Source: Staphylotrichum longicolle
Lineage: Eukaryota > Ascomycota > Sordariomycetes > Sordariales > Chaetomiaceae
DNA length: 64,000 nucleotides
Direction of reading: 5' to 3'
Assembly (NCBI GenBank): GCA_019096155.1
Contig: JAHCVI010000006.1
Coordinates: forward strand, 2,170,001 to 2,234,000
The position numbers and the translations under genes are program-made. Shown here one piece after another: positions 11,880 through 23,565 of the stretch; the first letter of the stretch is position 1; each line of letters opens with the position of its first letter. The notes under the pieces are model-generated. The model did no database searches, was not told the origin of the DNA, and worked only from the letters and a program-made list of their open reading frames with translations.

Positions 11880-12512
11880 CTAAACAAAGCAAATCCCGGC
11901 CTGCGGGTCTCCAGTAGGAAAGTAACACCCCGTTGAATCCCCTCCTGCACTAGTTGGAAGCCCGTTCTTGCCGCAACAGGTCTCAACAAAGTTGCTGAAT
12001 GTGCATGCCGTACCGGGGCCGCCGCAAGAAAGGGCCGTGGTTGTTGCAGATGCGGTGGAGGACGTCTGGGTCGACGAAGTGACCGTGGTTGCCGTGGATG
12101 GGGTCTTAATATTTGAGCGTTAGCGTTGGTCAAACCGAAGACACGAAGATCGCGAGGATGCTCGGGATGGTCGGCGTCGATCTTACCGGTTGGGCGAAGC
12201 ACGAGCAGGCAGCGCTGACGCGGCTGGCATTACTCGCGCATTGGGTCTGGACTAGTGCAAAGTCGGAGGGAGCCGTGTATGTCTCAGCGAGGAACGAACC
12301 GCAGAACTCGGGGGCAACAGAGGACACCGCGCGCCCACACCGATTGTGGCAGGGCGAGCATCCTTTCGACCGCACAAGCCTCCTGTGGGCGCCTGCCAAT
12401 TCATCTGGGATGCTGATGGCTTTGAAGGACCCGTTGGGGCCATCTCAATCTTCATTGTTGCCGAGGTGCCGAAACCAAACACGAGAACCACGGCGACGAT
12501 TGCAGCCTTCAT
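11880..12512 (-). CDS. secreted Cys-rich protein with Ser/Thr linker
   Basis: Not a recognised family, but clearly secreted and modular. The ATG at 12512 starts a hydrophobic signal peptide (MKAAIVAVVLVFGFGTSA). The N-terminal Cys domain reads CSPCHNRCGRAV ... CASNASRVSAACSCF; the last motif recurs in many fungal secreted proteins. The last intron is clear: donor GTAAGA after 12187, branch CTAAC, acceptor before 12104, phase 0. Exon 3 (12104..11880) encodes a T/S-rich linker and a C-terminal Cys domain (SCGGPGTACTFSNF ... ETCCGKNG ... ICFV). The link between the signal peptide and the frame starting near 12399 is not resolved: no good donor/acceptor pair fits, so a short intron with weak sites or a small indel lies between 12400 and 12470. 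Confidence 0.65.
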
Positions 12513-13549
12513 GTTAATGGTGGAGTGCCGGTATCAGCTAGGCAGGAAATGAGCGGGGAAGGGCGAGGTGGAAGGATGTAATTCTGTCGGAATCGTTGAT
12601 GATGCAGTGTGGAAAGCGTGAGGTGGCCGACCGTGGCAGGCCACTCGTTCATTTTGTAGTTTGTACCATCCTTTCAACCGAAGGCAAGCAGGGCGGCGAA
12701 AAGGGGGACAGCAGGGTTACCGCAATGTTTGGGACTGGACTGGACCAGCCGCTGAGGCCTCATGAGAGTCAATGGTGCAATTTGAGCTTTGATTGGAGGC
12801 GTCAGCAGAGAAGAACGGCTGAACGCAGCCACTGAACTAACTAAACGAGCAGAGACGGCGCATTGGGGCTGAGGATCTGAGTACTGTACCTACAAAACCG
12901 TGAAGTCCTGGAAGAGAAACACAGGCGACGAAAAGGAAAAGGAGAATCGGCGAAGATCAAGAACTTGTATTTTATCGAGATAGATATTTGGAAACAACCC
13001 AATCAGTTCGAGGGCAGAAAACCTGTAGTTCAGCTGGGCTTGACTCTTCATACTCCTCCTTCTGCTTCGGCAGGTGAGACGTCTCACAGGCCCCAATAAG
13101 CACTGCGCTGGACAAGAGTAGGTCGTGACAATCATCCATTGGACTGAATCTTTGCTAGTTGAACCATGGCCCTGACACCCGCATTCCAAGCGACAAGGAC
13201 CAACAGTTGCACCCGGATCCAAAGCCTGGCATCCATAGCTGCCGCGGGGGTCGGTCAGTTTCTGTGTTGCACGAAACATGCGTCGAAAATATAGACCTGT
13301 TGTAAAATCACCCAAATTGTGCCTGACGCGCCCCAAAGGCGCACAAAGTGCTTTTTAGTGGCCAGACTTGCATGCCACATTTGAGCCAAACACAACCTAA
13401 TCGATGCTTCAGTGACAATCAACAACTTGAAGTGGGTCCAACTGGTTGCCTCCGACTGTTTGCCTGAAACACGACCCCTCCTCACAGCTCATCAAAAGCG
13501 CAACCACAGCTCTCTTAACTTCGTATTTCTTTCTCATTGCTCGTCATGG
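12513..13549. other. 1 kb intergenic region
   Basis: Short overlapping open frames only, none convincing. No repeat noticed. Confidence 0.4.
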
Positions 13550-14345
13550 ATGGATCCGGCGCTGCCGATCTCGACTCAGGGAAGAAAGTGCCGGTGCTAT
13601 CGTCTACAGGACTTGACCATCATCGAGGCCTTTGACCAGGGAGCGACCGTGGACAAATATGTCACGTTCTACCTGGTGACGGGTGAGGAGGAGGTATATT
13701 TTGGCCAGTTGTTCAAGCCAAAGAAAGAAATCAGTTTGGAGGAGTACAATGCCGCCCTGAAACACATTCCCGACAGCGAGATCTATCCAGAGGTGCCCTC
13801 TGACACGACCCTCACCATGGCAGCAATCGGCCTGGACGACACCGCGGCCTTCATCAAACGTCCTGGCTTGAACTGTTACGAGAGTGTACTATATTCCCAA
13901 GGGTATCCTCGAAGAGACTCTCATCGTGGAGCAAATCTCCCAGACCCAGCACCCCAACATCATCCGCTACCTCGGCTGCCGTGTCCGGCGCGGCCGCATC
14001 ACCTCCATCTTGGTCGAGAGACTGGATCACACATTGATGTAGTATATCTGCGAGCCCGGCTTCGCCTCCCTCGACAAAGACAAATTCGTCGAGGCCCTGG
14101 GTTCGGCTGTGGCGTGCCTCCACTCCTTGGGGTTGGCGCATAACGACATTAACCCGCACAACATCATGGTCAGGGAGGACGGGACGCCGGTGTTGATCGA
14201 CTTTGGGTCGTGCCAGCCGTTTGATGGCAGGCTGCAGTCGTTGGGAACACCCGGGTGGTACGAGGAGATTTTTTTCACCTCGCAAGCAAAGCACGATGCG
14301 TTTGCGCCGAAGAAGCTGCGTGAGTGGCTGGAGAAGCCGGAGTGA
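13550..14345 (+). pseudogene. broken fungal Ser/Thr protein kinase-like gene
   Basis: The product resembles small fungal protein-kinase-like proteins. An N-terminal part (from MDPALP; VTFYLVTGEEEVYFGQLF) is followed by a kinase C-lobe containing LAHNDINPHNIMV (catalytic loop, HND in place of HRD), VLIDFGSC (DFG) and LGTPGWYEE, ending at TGA 14345. Two lesions separate the parts. The reading frame shifts by one base between about 13885 and 13897, after the segment IKRPGLNCYES; and an in-frame TAG at 14039 interrupts the hinge region just after LDHTLM, where homologous kinases usually have Gln. Both sides remain clearly coding, so decay is recent or partly a sequence error. CAG to TAG is a C-to-T change in a CpA context, compatible with RIP, but one site is not proof. 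Confidence 0.75.
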
Positions 14346-14647
14346 AGGTGGAACTATCGTCGTAAGTCGTTGATTGGCTTTGTTCGAGCGCGGCTTGCTT
14401 TGCAAAGGAAGGAACACACTACGTCATCCGCTGGGCCTGCCAGAGCAGCACTTGCCATCGATTCAGATATTTCCGGGGACGCATTTCCGGGACGGGTAGG
14501 CACGCGAGGCACAGAACCGGGGACCTGGGGATTCAGCACAGGCAGCAATGAAGCATCTCTTTTTCTTGGCACACTTCCCCCGGCTGTCTGCTGTAACAAC
14601 CGTAAGCCACCAAATGGCGATTCAGATCCAGTACCGGCCTTGAAACC

Positions 14648-16159
14648 ATGGTTGGCAGACGCCCGCGTGCTGTCAACTGGCCGAGTCAGATTCACAAAAC
14701 ACACCCAACCTTCCCCCGCCGGCGCCGAGCCAAGCCTCACGGACACAAGTACCGCGACGATGACCAAGAAGCAGCTGTCTCATCGGCACAAGGCTCAGGC
14801 CATGCCCCAGCTGCAATACCATCCGACGACTTTAAGGATGCCGCAGCACTGCTGGCCGCCGAGCGCCGACGCGCCGATCTCAAGTGCAAAGTGCTGGACG
14901 GCATGCGGGAACTGGATCTGGTCGAACTCGACCGGACGCTCCGCAAATCAGACGCTGAACTCAGCTCAATTCACAACAAGAAGGTGCGGCGCTTTTATCA
15001 GAGGCAGAACGAGACACTAGATGCATGGCTCGAGGTTGACGCACTCGTCTTCGCCGTTGCCGACGACGTCATCGATAGCATGGTCAGTCCCGTCGACCGA
15101 CTCTCACGCCGATCTCTCTGAATTTTCCTTTAACATGGCCTGCAGAATCCGGATGCAGACCGGGACGGGATAGCAGAGCGCCGGGTGCCGCTGCAAGACT
15201 CCCTTGGAGCCGTCGACGCCTTCCTCCCACCTGAGCATCTCGAGAAACGAGCACGGGAGGCCAAGCACGCTCGTTGGGCCATCAACGTCAACGTTGTCGC
15301 CAACGTCCTGCTCCTCATTGGAAAACTCATCAGCCTCCGCTTCAGCCCCTCCCTCTCGCTGGCCGCCAGCACCGCCGACTCGGCCCTCGATCTATTCTGC
15401 ACCCTGATCGTGTACGGCACCAACCGCGTTGTGGCCTGGCGCCTGCGGGCGCTGCAGATGAAGTACCCCGTGGGTAGGCGTCGGCTGGAGCCCATCGGCA
15501 TCCTCGTCTTCAGCGTCATCATGGTGGTGTCGTTTTTGCAGATCCTCCAAAAGTCGGTGTATAAGCTCCTTCCGTGGGGCGACCACGAGGTTGCCGCGCT
15601 CCCACCAGTCGCCATTGGCGCCATGGCTGCCAATGCCGTCATCAAAGGACTGATCGGGCTGGCCTGCAGACATGTGAAGACGACGCAGGTTCAAGCTCTG
15701 GTGCAGGACTGCAAGACGGACGTCTACTTCAACATCGTTTCCCTGTTGTTTCCGCTCATCGGTGTCACTGCCAACGTGTGGTGGCTGGATCCCGCCGGCG
15801 CCTCCCTCCTCGCCGTCTTTGTCATTGTTGACTGGGCTGAGACATGCATCCGGAACGTAAGCCGGCTGACAGGCAGCAACGTTGGGTATGCCCTGCAAAA
15901 GAAGCTGATGTATCTTGCTTTCCGCTTCTCTCCGGTGGTCGAGGGTTTCAAGGCCTTGACGGCGTATCATGCAGGCGACGGGGTGTGGGTTGAGCTCGAT
16001 ATCCTGCTTGATGAGGCGACTCCCCTGCCAACGGCGCACGACATCGCCGAGACCCTGCAGTACTGTTACGAAGGCCTGCAAGAAGTTGACAGGGCGTTTG
16101 TAACAGTGGATTACTCGACGCTTGGGCCGACGGGACACTCTGTTGCTTACCTAGTGTGA
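14648..16159 (+). CDS. cation diffusion facilitator, probable Mn2+-type
   Basis: Two exons (14648..15082, 15146..16159; intron 63 nt, GTCAGT...CTGCAG, phase 0) give 482 aa. The first 160 residues are charged and cytosolic (AAALLAAERRRADLK...). The CDF domain follows with about six membrane segments. The two metal-site motifs are both DxxxD: DSALD in TM2 (about residues 223-227) and DCKTD in TM5. Zn-transporting CDFs normally have HxxxD at one or both, so by family knowledge this suggests Mn2+ (or Fe2+) transport. The C-terminal cytoplasmic domain contains VWVELDILLD and VDRAFVTVDY, typical of CDF dimerisation domains. Probably exports or compartmentalises Mn into vacuole or Golgi. Start chosen at the first ATG of the open frame. 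Confidence 0.88.
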
Positions 16160-16703
16160 ATGGCTATGCATCATGTAAGATTCGATCCCCGGCTCTAGTT
16201 CCGGTTATCTTTCTCTGCCTAGCGTACTCAGTCGCGGATATCTTTGCTCAAATCATCTTGAGTGCAACCGCTTCCTTCGCTGTCTAGGTACCTCTAGAGG
16301 GCAGTATCCAGTTCGCAGGGTGTCAGTCTCGCAAAGCATTTTGTCTGCATCAGACCAAAGTCAGCTTCCAAAGGAGTCCTAAGGGTGAGGTGTCTTTGCT
16401 TTGTGCATCGACTCCCATCTAGATGTTTCCACGTTTCAGTTCCATCGGCACCTAACAAATAAGAGACCGTCATTGGTAAAGTCCACCCTTCGACGCTCTT
16501 CTCCTCGCCATTGTTCAGATGTTCGAACATGTTTCCATCTGTCTATTGTTTCAGACGTCGACCGCCTTCTCGTCACTCTCGCTCCACAACAACTCAAAGC
16601 TACTTAAGCCCTGAGCACCCATCTCATCCACTGAACCTTTAGCACCAGAGCGTCCGAGTTAATATCAAAGACCAAGTTTGCCAATTGCTCAACAATTTTC
16701 ACC
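16160..16703. other. intergenic
   Basis: No gene seen. A C-rich stretch near 16168-16185 resembles a tRNA T-arm, but no cloverleaf can be built around it. Confidence 0.4.
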
Positions 16704-16752
16704 ATGACTCACAAGAACAACACGCCCAGCAGATCTAAGGATACACATTCCC

Positions 16753-17019
16753 ATGGAGCCTGTTGATTTTCATTACATGGAGGGCGGCGACGTTGATACC
16801 TCGAACACCATAGAAACCAGCAAGGAGCAGGTGAACGGCACGCCCCTTGTTCATGTTACTAGCGAAGTCAAGCACGAACCACGGCAGGGGCTGAAACGTC
16901 GACACGTCTTCGTTTGTGGGCTTCTGTTCATGGTGTCCTTAGCCACAGCTTTTCTGCTGGGCTTATCGCTTCGATACTTTACGATTCTCTACATGCTCGT
17001 GTCACTCATGCGTGTCTAA
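16753..17019 (+). CDS. small single-pass membrane protein (hypothetical)
   Basis: 88 codons from ATG 16753. The first 55 residues are hydrophilic and acidic; then RRHVFVCGLLFMVSLATAF begins a strong transmembrane segment preceded by positive charges (KRR), suggesting a cytosolic N terminus. A 20-codon open frame starts at ATG 16704 with a better start context (TTCACCATG) and overlaps this start, so it is either a uORF or part of the same protein separated by an indel. No family recognised. The region could also be an incomplete multi-exon gene. Confidence 0.35.
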   Translation: MEPVDFHYMEGGDVDTSNTIETSKEQVNGTPLVHVTSEVKHEPRQGLKRRHVFVCGLLFMVSLATAFLLGLSLRYFTILYMLVSLMRV

Positions 17020-17125
17020 CTGGGTGAGATTGATTCCAAAGCAAAGAGTCTTTCAGCAGAATAGTGGCTTCGAGCTAACAGCTTTCATTCTACCAGTCAG
17101 CCCAAATAATTACCGTGGCGCGATG

Positions 17126-17141
17126 CACACACACACACACA
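17126..17141. repeat. (CA)8 microsatellite
   Basis: Perfect CA dinucleotide run in non-coding sequence. Confidence 0.8.
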
Positions 17142-17718
17142 AAGCTGACCGTAGCTGGGATGCGAAAGACAAGCCAGAGTGTACTGCCAGGGCACGAGAG
17201 AGGAGAAGATAAGGAGGGAGGATGAGAAAGGGGACAATGACAGGAACGGGAACTTCAAGCTGGTCTTGTGCATGGGTAGTTTGATTCAGAAACCACGTCA
17301 AGGCAGTGTTTGACAAGATTCACTCAAGCATGACAAACACATGGATACCATCGGCTCCAGCTCGGCATGCTTTTGAGCGCCTTAGAGACGTAACACATTG
17401 CAAGTGACAGGAGCAATGTCATGCCGCAGCACGTCATGTTAACTTCAAAAGTAGAATGCGTGTGTTTATGGCAGCCGCTACTCCTCAATACCAGATTTGC
17501 CTTGACGTTATGACGGCCCATGACGGTACGCGCTCCTCCCCAAAAGAACCACGCATCTCCCAAACTGCCATTCCCGCCAAATCTACCCAGTGTCTCCCGT
17601 GCTGTCCATCCGAACTCCAAGTCAAAGTGACCTCCAAATCTGAAAGAAAGAAAACGCGAAGCCTAACGGGCAGAACAGCGCTCAGAAGGGATAAACCCCA
17701 CCCGCGATGATGCCAAAC

Positions 17719-18530
17719 TCAAATCTCGCCCGAAACAAACGACTCAACGCCGTTCTCGTCAACCTCGCGCTCCAGCTTGATCATGCCAGCCTTGAGCTTG
17801 GCCTCCTCGTCGTCCTCGGTCTCGTCCGGGTCGGCGATCTCGTCTTGACCACGCCTGCCTGAAGCATCGCAAGGTCCTCGTCATCATCCTCACGGGCATC
17901 GTTAGCCAGCATGCCGCCCTTCTTGGTGACACCGTTCTTCTTGGCCGAGGTGGCACGGCCGCGACCACCAGTCTTGGTGCGGAGGCGGTTTGGGAGTGCC
18001 GGCAGCCCTGGGAGCCCTGGCAGTCCTGGGTGTGCCGGGGCCTTGGTGGTGCGGGCACGTTTCTTCGGGCTGGGTTTCGTTCTCCCTCCCTCGACGGCCG
18101 GCTCGGCCTCATCCTCCGAAGGCAGGCCGCGATCCTTGCGGTCCTTCTTCTCGTACTCGATGAGCTTCTTCTTGATGACGCCCCAGGCGTTGGTCACGGA
18201 GCGGTGGTTGGCCATGCCCAGGCGCTCAGCAACCTTAGGGTAGTCAATCTGGATGCCCTGGCGGATGTCAGCTTGAAGAAAATGGATGGAATGAGGAGAT
18301 GGTGTTGCTGGGTGGGAGAGGTTTGACACTGGGAAAAAGCAGGTCTTAACTGGAATGGGTGCTGAAAAGACACTCGGTAGGATGGGAGGAATAGGCAGAA
18401 TGAGACTTACTGAAGGGAAACCCTTGATGGTCAGGATGCTCTGCAACATGATGGCCTGCTCCCGAGGGGTGAGCACAGACATAGGGCCGGTGACGGGAGC
18501 GAGCTCCTGGTTCTCGGATTTGGCAGGCAT
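17719..18530 (-). CDS. Myb/SANT-like nuclear protein, one-base frameshift near C terminus
   Basis: Exon 1 is 18530..18411 (40 codons). The intron 18258..18410 has donor GTAAGT, branch CTGAC and acceptor CCAG, and exon 2 continues in phase as GIQIDYPKVAERLGM. The segment IDYPKVAERLGMANHRSVTNAW..IKKKL resembles the helical DNA-binding domain of small fungal Myb/SANT-like proteins. A Lys/Arg/Pro-rich tail (PSPKKRARTTK) suggests nuclear location, followed by an acidic stretch (EDDDEDLAMLQAGVV). At about 17844 the frame breaks: the frame as written runs into Arg/Thr-rich sequence, while the next frame reads DEIADPDETEDDEEAKLKAG and ends at TGA 17719. Adding one G (AAGAC to AAGGAC) restores a 219-aa protein. 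Likely a one-base consensus deletion. Confidence 0.65.
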
Positions 18531-21211
18531 TTTGTTGGTGATTCTTGATTTCCTTGGTGGTCTGGCAACGAGGCATGAGTCAGTCGAGGATGAAATGGCC
18601 GACCACGGGTCGGCGTAAAAGTGATGGAGAAAAGGCGATGGCGATCTCTCCCGCTGAGTTTTGATCGCGGCAAGGATGGTGTTCGTTTCCTACCAAGACC
18701 GCCGCCGCAGAAATGTTTCCACCACCCGATTTTGACAAGCAAGTAACTCGGCGCCGGAGATCTTCCCACGACTGAAGCAAGTATTTACTTACCTCGATAA
18801 TGAGCTTGGGCTGGTTTTGAGAGTCTGTTGACTCTGAGATGGCGAGCCTTGCGATGCGACTGTGTGGTTGATCAAAGAAGTTTCGGAGAGGCAGTGCCGG
18901 AAGTGTGGTGTTGAAGGGAGGAGAGAAAGGCAGAGAAGGTGGGCGAGAGATTTATCCCCGAGGAAGAGTGTGAATCATTGGGGCTATTGTTGCGGGTCTG
19001 AATGGGAAACACTTTTCGTAGGTGTTTTTAAGCCGGGATTATGTGTTGTTTCTCTTTCAGGAGGTCTCAAGGCACAACCCGGGGGGAAACACTCCTGGAT
19101 CAGAATGCAAATTGAAAGCGCTGCGAAACAGAGCACCAGCTGGCCAATTTTGACTCCTCGACGCCGGTCTCGCCGCTCCAAAAGTTCACCGACATTTTCA
19201 GAGAGACATCAACCGTCTCAGGAAGGAGGGGACCAAAGCCTCTCAGTCTTCCGTTTACGAAGACTTTTCCCATCACCACCTTGTCTGTTGTCTCCTCAAT
19301 GGGCCGACAATCGACGAGCGGTCGTCGACGTCCCTTGCACAAATGAATAGTGTACACTGGGCACCGCACTGTTTATTGTACATCTATTCGTAAGGCAAGC
19401 CCACCGGCGTCTGCAACCAGTGCTCTGAAATGAGCGCGAGTCAGCTTAATTAGAGATGTCCGAGCTCCAAGCCGATGGCAGGTGGCGTCGGCGCGGGATC
19501 GGGGCCGGAGCGAGGCCGGATACTTATCTGACTCTTTCATGTGGGCCACGGCTCGGTGAGGATTATGCTCCTGCTCCTCAAATCGTTCATATTAGAGGTT
19601 TATGTGAAACTATTTTATGGCCAGTGTCATAATTAACTTGCCTTTGTTTGTGTGTTTTTCTGGGGCCCTCCCTCTTTTTGAGAATGTGTGTGGTGAGCAC
19701 TGCATTGTGTCCTCTGGGCAGTCATGCAAAGTCCCGAGACAGCGGGAAAATGCAGAAAATCAACAATGCACGCAGAATTATCTTGCCACGACTGGATCAA
19801 ACAGCCGGTGCAGTTTGACATTGATGATCGTTCTTGCCGCCAGGCAGCTGAGATGTGAAAAGGGGGCCAGCCCTCAATGGTCCTCCACCCCGCAGCATTC
19901 TCTGCTACTTTCGACTTTCAGAACCATCTGGAGACATCTACAGAGGCTATGAGACAAACATACCAGCGTTGTCTGGTCATTACGCATTCCTTCAAAGTCT
20001 GAACCAATTGGAACACACGTTGTTTGTACCACTAATGGCGTCTTCCCTTTGGGACGGCTTGAACTGCTGCTGATTGCCCGATAATGTCCGCATCTTGCCC
20101 CTTCCTGCTATCTCATGCTGACCTCAACTCAGGACTCACCACCACAACCACCCCCACCAAATACTTTTGCTCTCTAGGCATCGCACGCCATTGAAGCTCT
20201 AAGTCAACCAACCAACTCAGCTTCACAATGTGCCACGCTCTCATTCGCGTTGTCTGCCAGGCTTGTCACTCTCAGATAGGCAAGTCAGAGGTCAAAAGAC
20301 TCAAATGCCTGCCGGTCAATTCACGCCCAGCGTGGGGTTCTGGGGCAGCATTTTTTGAGCAGCATCACGTCAAACGTTTTAGAAGGACAACGGCCACCTG
20401 CGACGGCTGTAGAACAACCGAAGGGGAATTCAGTGCGAGTGGTGTTGATGGTTCTGTTATTCAGGATACAGCGGACGCCCAGGGTCATCAGAAGAGGAAT
20501 GCTGAGGAGTGCACACTTCTGGCAGGAGCAAACAAAAGAAATTCATGAGCACAAAAAGAGCCACATCATTTGTTTACTCGTACGTTTGGATGAGGGACGA
20601 CACAGTTACCATCGCATTTTATTGGCATTACATCGATAGAATAAACACTGCAGTTCGATCTTCTAAAGAAAAGGTAACAGTTCAGTTTCGTCGTTGTGAG
20701 GTCCAGCGCGATGCATACTGCTCCGTACTTGCCATCCATCCCAAGCCACATGTTTGGTCGGCTCTTCGTTCACTCTGAACAAATCCCAAATCCTGACTTC
20801 ACCTGCTGCCCTAATACTGCCCCTCAATCTCGCAGCGTTTGGACTGGGGCGTCTTTCATCACCTGCCGAATATGGCATCTGCGATATGGTTTCTTGGCAA
20901 TTTATCGCGACTGCCGGCTGCAACGGTTCTTCCCCCGTCGGCATGCGGGCAAGCTTAGCAACAGCCTGATAAGGAAGGACATGAAGTGTGACGAAATCGT
21001 AGCTTGAGCCATCACCATCGCCCTGAGCTTTTTTGCTCCGGTCAACCCTGGCTCGCTGGATCAAGTGGGGTGCTGGAATCTCACAAAAGAGCAGCTTCAC
21101 AGCTCTGCATTCCAGGAACCACAAAACTGGCGGAGCAGCCATTTCAGCATCTTTTGGAGAAGGCCACGCGTCTCGTGAAAGACGGAATACCGCGCGTCAC
21201 ACGGCAGCAAC
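18531..21211. other. 2.7 kb region with no firmly supported gene
   Basis: A 162-codon open frame at 18862..19350 has Arg/Ser-rich low-quality composition and no recognisable motif. Several frames between 20500 and 21150 overlap each other on both strands and look random. One weak candidate (20228..20548) is listed separately. Confidence 0.45.
20228..20548 (+). CDS. possible small Cys-containing protein (hypothetical)
   Basis: A 106-codon frame. The start ATG has a strong fungal context (TTCACAATG). The opening residues MCHALIRVVCQACHSQIGK contain a CxxC-type arrangement, as in small fungal zinc-ribbon-like proteins, and CDGC appears later. The C-terminal half looks less protein-like, and an unrecognised intron is possible. 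Confidence 0.3.
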   Translation: MCHALIRVVCQACHSQIGKSEVKRLKCLPVNSRPAWGSGAAFFEQHHVKRFRRTTATCDGCRTTEGEFSASGVDGSVIQDTADAQGHQKRNAEECTLLAGANKRNS

Positions 21212-22869
21212 ATGAAGCTTCCCGTCCCCGCCGCGGCGACACTCGTCTTCTGGTCGACCGCCGTCGCCACCGACAACCTCTTGACAGCGGACAGGCTTGA
21301 AGCAGACATCAGGACCGAAGAGTAAGCCAGACAGCTCATGCCACACCCATCAACCACCACCGTTTTCTGATACCCGCCGCAGACTCCAAAACGTCCTCTG
21401 GAACCTCAACCACATCGCCCGCAACAACGGCGGCAACCGCGCCTTTGGCGAGCCCGGGTTCAAGGCGTCGCTCGACTTTGTCCTCGAGCGCGCCCAGACG
21501 CGATTCCACAGGGAGATCGACACCTTCGTCCAGCCTTTCAATCACACCTATGACAAGACGCTCAAGATCAAGGTGACGGGCCCGGCGGGCGAGGATGTCT
21601 TTGTCGTGAGCCCCATGTACAACCCGGCCACGCCGCTGCCGGGTGGGGTTACGGCCAAGCTCGTCGACACGCCGGTGGACGACGAGAAAGGGTCGGGATG
21701 TTTTGCGGAGCAGTGGGAGGGGGTTGATGCCACGGGCAAGTTGGCGTTGGTGAAGAGGGGGGTTTGTGCCGTCTCGGATAAGCTGAAGCTAGCCAAGGCC
21801 CATGGTGCGCTGGGTGAGTGTTGCGTCGCGCATGTTGGTCAAAATGACTGGTGATATACTGACTTGCTTAGGGGTCATCTTGTATAACCAGGAGCCAGGG
21901 ACAGCCATTGCCATGCCGACGTTGGGTGCGGAGAACATCGGACAGCTCGTTCCCGTCGCAATCATTCCCCTGGAGGTCGGAGAAAGCTGGAAGACGAGCC
22001 TGAAAGCCGGCAAAGACGTGACAGTCACGTTGCTGGTCGACGCCGTCTCAGAAACCCGCGAGACGTGGAACATCATCGCCGAGACCAAGGAGGGAGACCC
22101 GGACAAGGTCATCATGCTCGGCGCTCACCTCGACAGTGTTCAGCAAGGACCGGGTATCAACGACGACGGCACTGGTACAGCAGCGCTGCTGGAAATCATG
22201 ACCTCGGTCCAGAAATACGCTGGTTTTCCGCACAAGATCCGGTTTGCGTGGTGGGGCGCTGAGGAGAGCGGGCTGGTCGGCTCCTTGTACTACACCTCGC
22301 ACCTCTCCGAGGCCGAGGCTGACAAGATCAAGTACTACTTCAACTACGACATGATCGGCTCTCCGCAGCCCGAATTCGACATTGCGAGCAACAACAACAG
22401 CGGGATCGGGCCACAGCTGCTCGAGGAGTATCTCGTGACCCAGGGGAAGAACGTGAGCCATGGGTATGCAGTCTCCACAACCAGACCACCCTTTCTTGCC
22501 TTTTTGCTGACATATTTGCGCAGAGGATTTGGCACCGGGTCCGATTTTGTCGGCTTCATTGAGCTCGGCATCCCATCTACGGCGCTGCACACGGGCGCAG
22601 GCGCGCCGTACGATGCGTGCTACCACCAAGCCTGCGACGACCTGGACAACATCCACTGGGAGGCGTTCACGGTCAATGCCAAAGCGGCAGCGCGCGCCCT
22701 GGCAAAGCTGGCCTTCTCGCTTGAGGGAGTGCCGCCCCGTCAGAAGACGAGCCCCAACCTCCGTACCCGACGTGGCGTGGTGCAGAGCTTCCAGAAATGG
22801 GCGGCGGTGGCGAAAGAGGCGACGCATGGACATACGTGCTCGCATAAGACCCAGAAGCTGCGGGTGTGA
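21212..22869 (+). CDS. secreted M28 family aminopeptidase
   Basis: Four exons (21212..21321, 21383..21813, 21872..22463, 22524..22869) join in phase to 492 aa. A signal peptide (residues 1-19) is followed by a prosegment, a PA (protease-associated) insert around 110-200 (VFVVSPMYNP ... GVDATGKLALVKRG, ending GVILYNQEPG) and the M28 catalytic domain. Metal-ligand and catalytic motifs seen: GAHLDSVQQGPGINDDGTG (His and bridging Asp), WWGAEESGLVGS (catalytic Glu pair), NYDMIGSP (Asp ligand) and ACYHQACDDLDNI (final His). This is the leucine/aminopeptidase Y class: a di-zinc exopeptidase acting outside the cell. Intron 3 lies just before the conserved GFGTGSDFVGF. The C-terminal 40 residues are basic and extend beyond the family core. 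Confidence 0.9.
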
Positions 22870-23558
22870 TGTAGAGGCCAGCAATGCGGGTGGCTGTGGC
22901 GCAATGCTCTGTCGCAATGGTGGGAGAGGGAAAAGGCACGTTTATGTTGAGGGAAGGGTGGTCAGCATTGACGGGAAGAAAAGATCTGCTGCTTGCAGAT
23001 GCCGAGTGGAGGAAACGATGGTACGTGTAATGGAGATTTATGCCTCGGAAATCACCCACGTCTCGAGCTAATCCCCAATTTCGTTACCGTCAACTACCTC
23101 TGCCCTCTTGACTGTTCAGAGGCATGTGTTCGGTTTGCTGCGGCAAATCCCCCACGAACCCGACAAGCCGTCTCTGTGAACTGCCGGTTCGATTCACGAG
23201 AGAGTGTCCCTCAATCATGCCGTCCAGAGCGTCTGATGTCTGGACTCTGGAGCAGCTGAGATCTTGTTGGGCAAGGTGGAGCTGTAAAGCCCAGAAGCCG
23301 AGCCAGACGCCAGTGCACCCAGCTAGCCCTCTCGAGCCTTTGGATATCTCCACGCGGCAGGCTAGTGGACGATAGGCGATGCGGAGAGATGGCCGTGCGC
23401 CGCCCAAGATCTGCCACCGCCGACGAGCAGTTCGGATGAGCCGAGAAGGCACAGCGCCGCGTCAACCTTCACCTGCCCTGTTTCTTTTTTTCCCGCGGGA
23501 CATTTCTCGTCACTCTCCGACGCCAAGAGAACAACAGCGTTGCAGCCCGCCGTCTTCA

Positions 23559-23565
23559 GGCTAAA
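23559..23565 (+). promoter_or_regulatory. GGCTAAA, possible XlnR/XYR1 site
   Basis: Consensus xylanase-regulator motif 645 bp upstream of the GH10 start. The chance frequency is not low, so this is suggestive only. Confidence 0.35.

Noticed and set aside
18862..19350. 162-codon open frame
   Set aside because: Arg/Ser-rich with no motif or neighbours supporting it.
23150..23215. tRNA-like B box (GGTTCGATTC)
   Set aside because: No cloverleaf can be formed; acceptor-stem ends do not pair.
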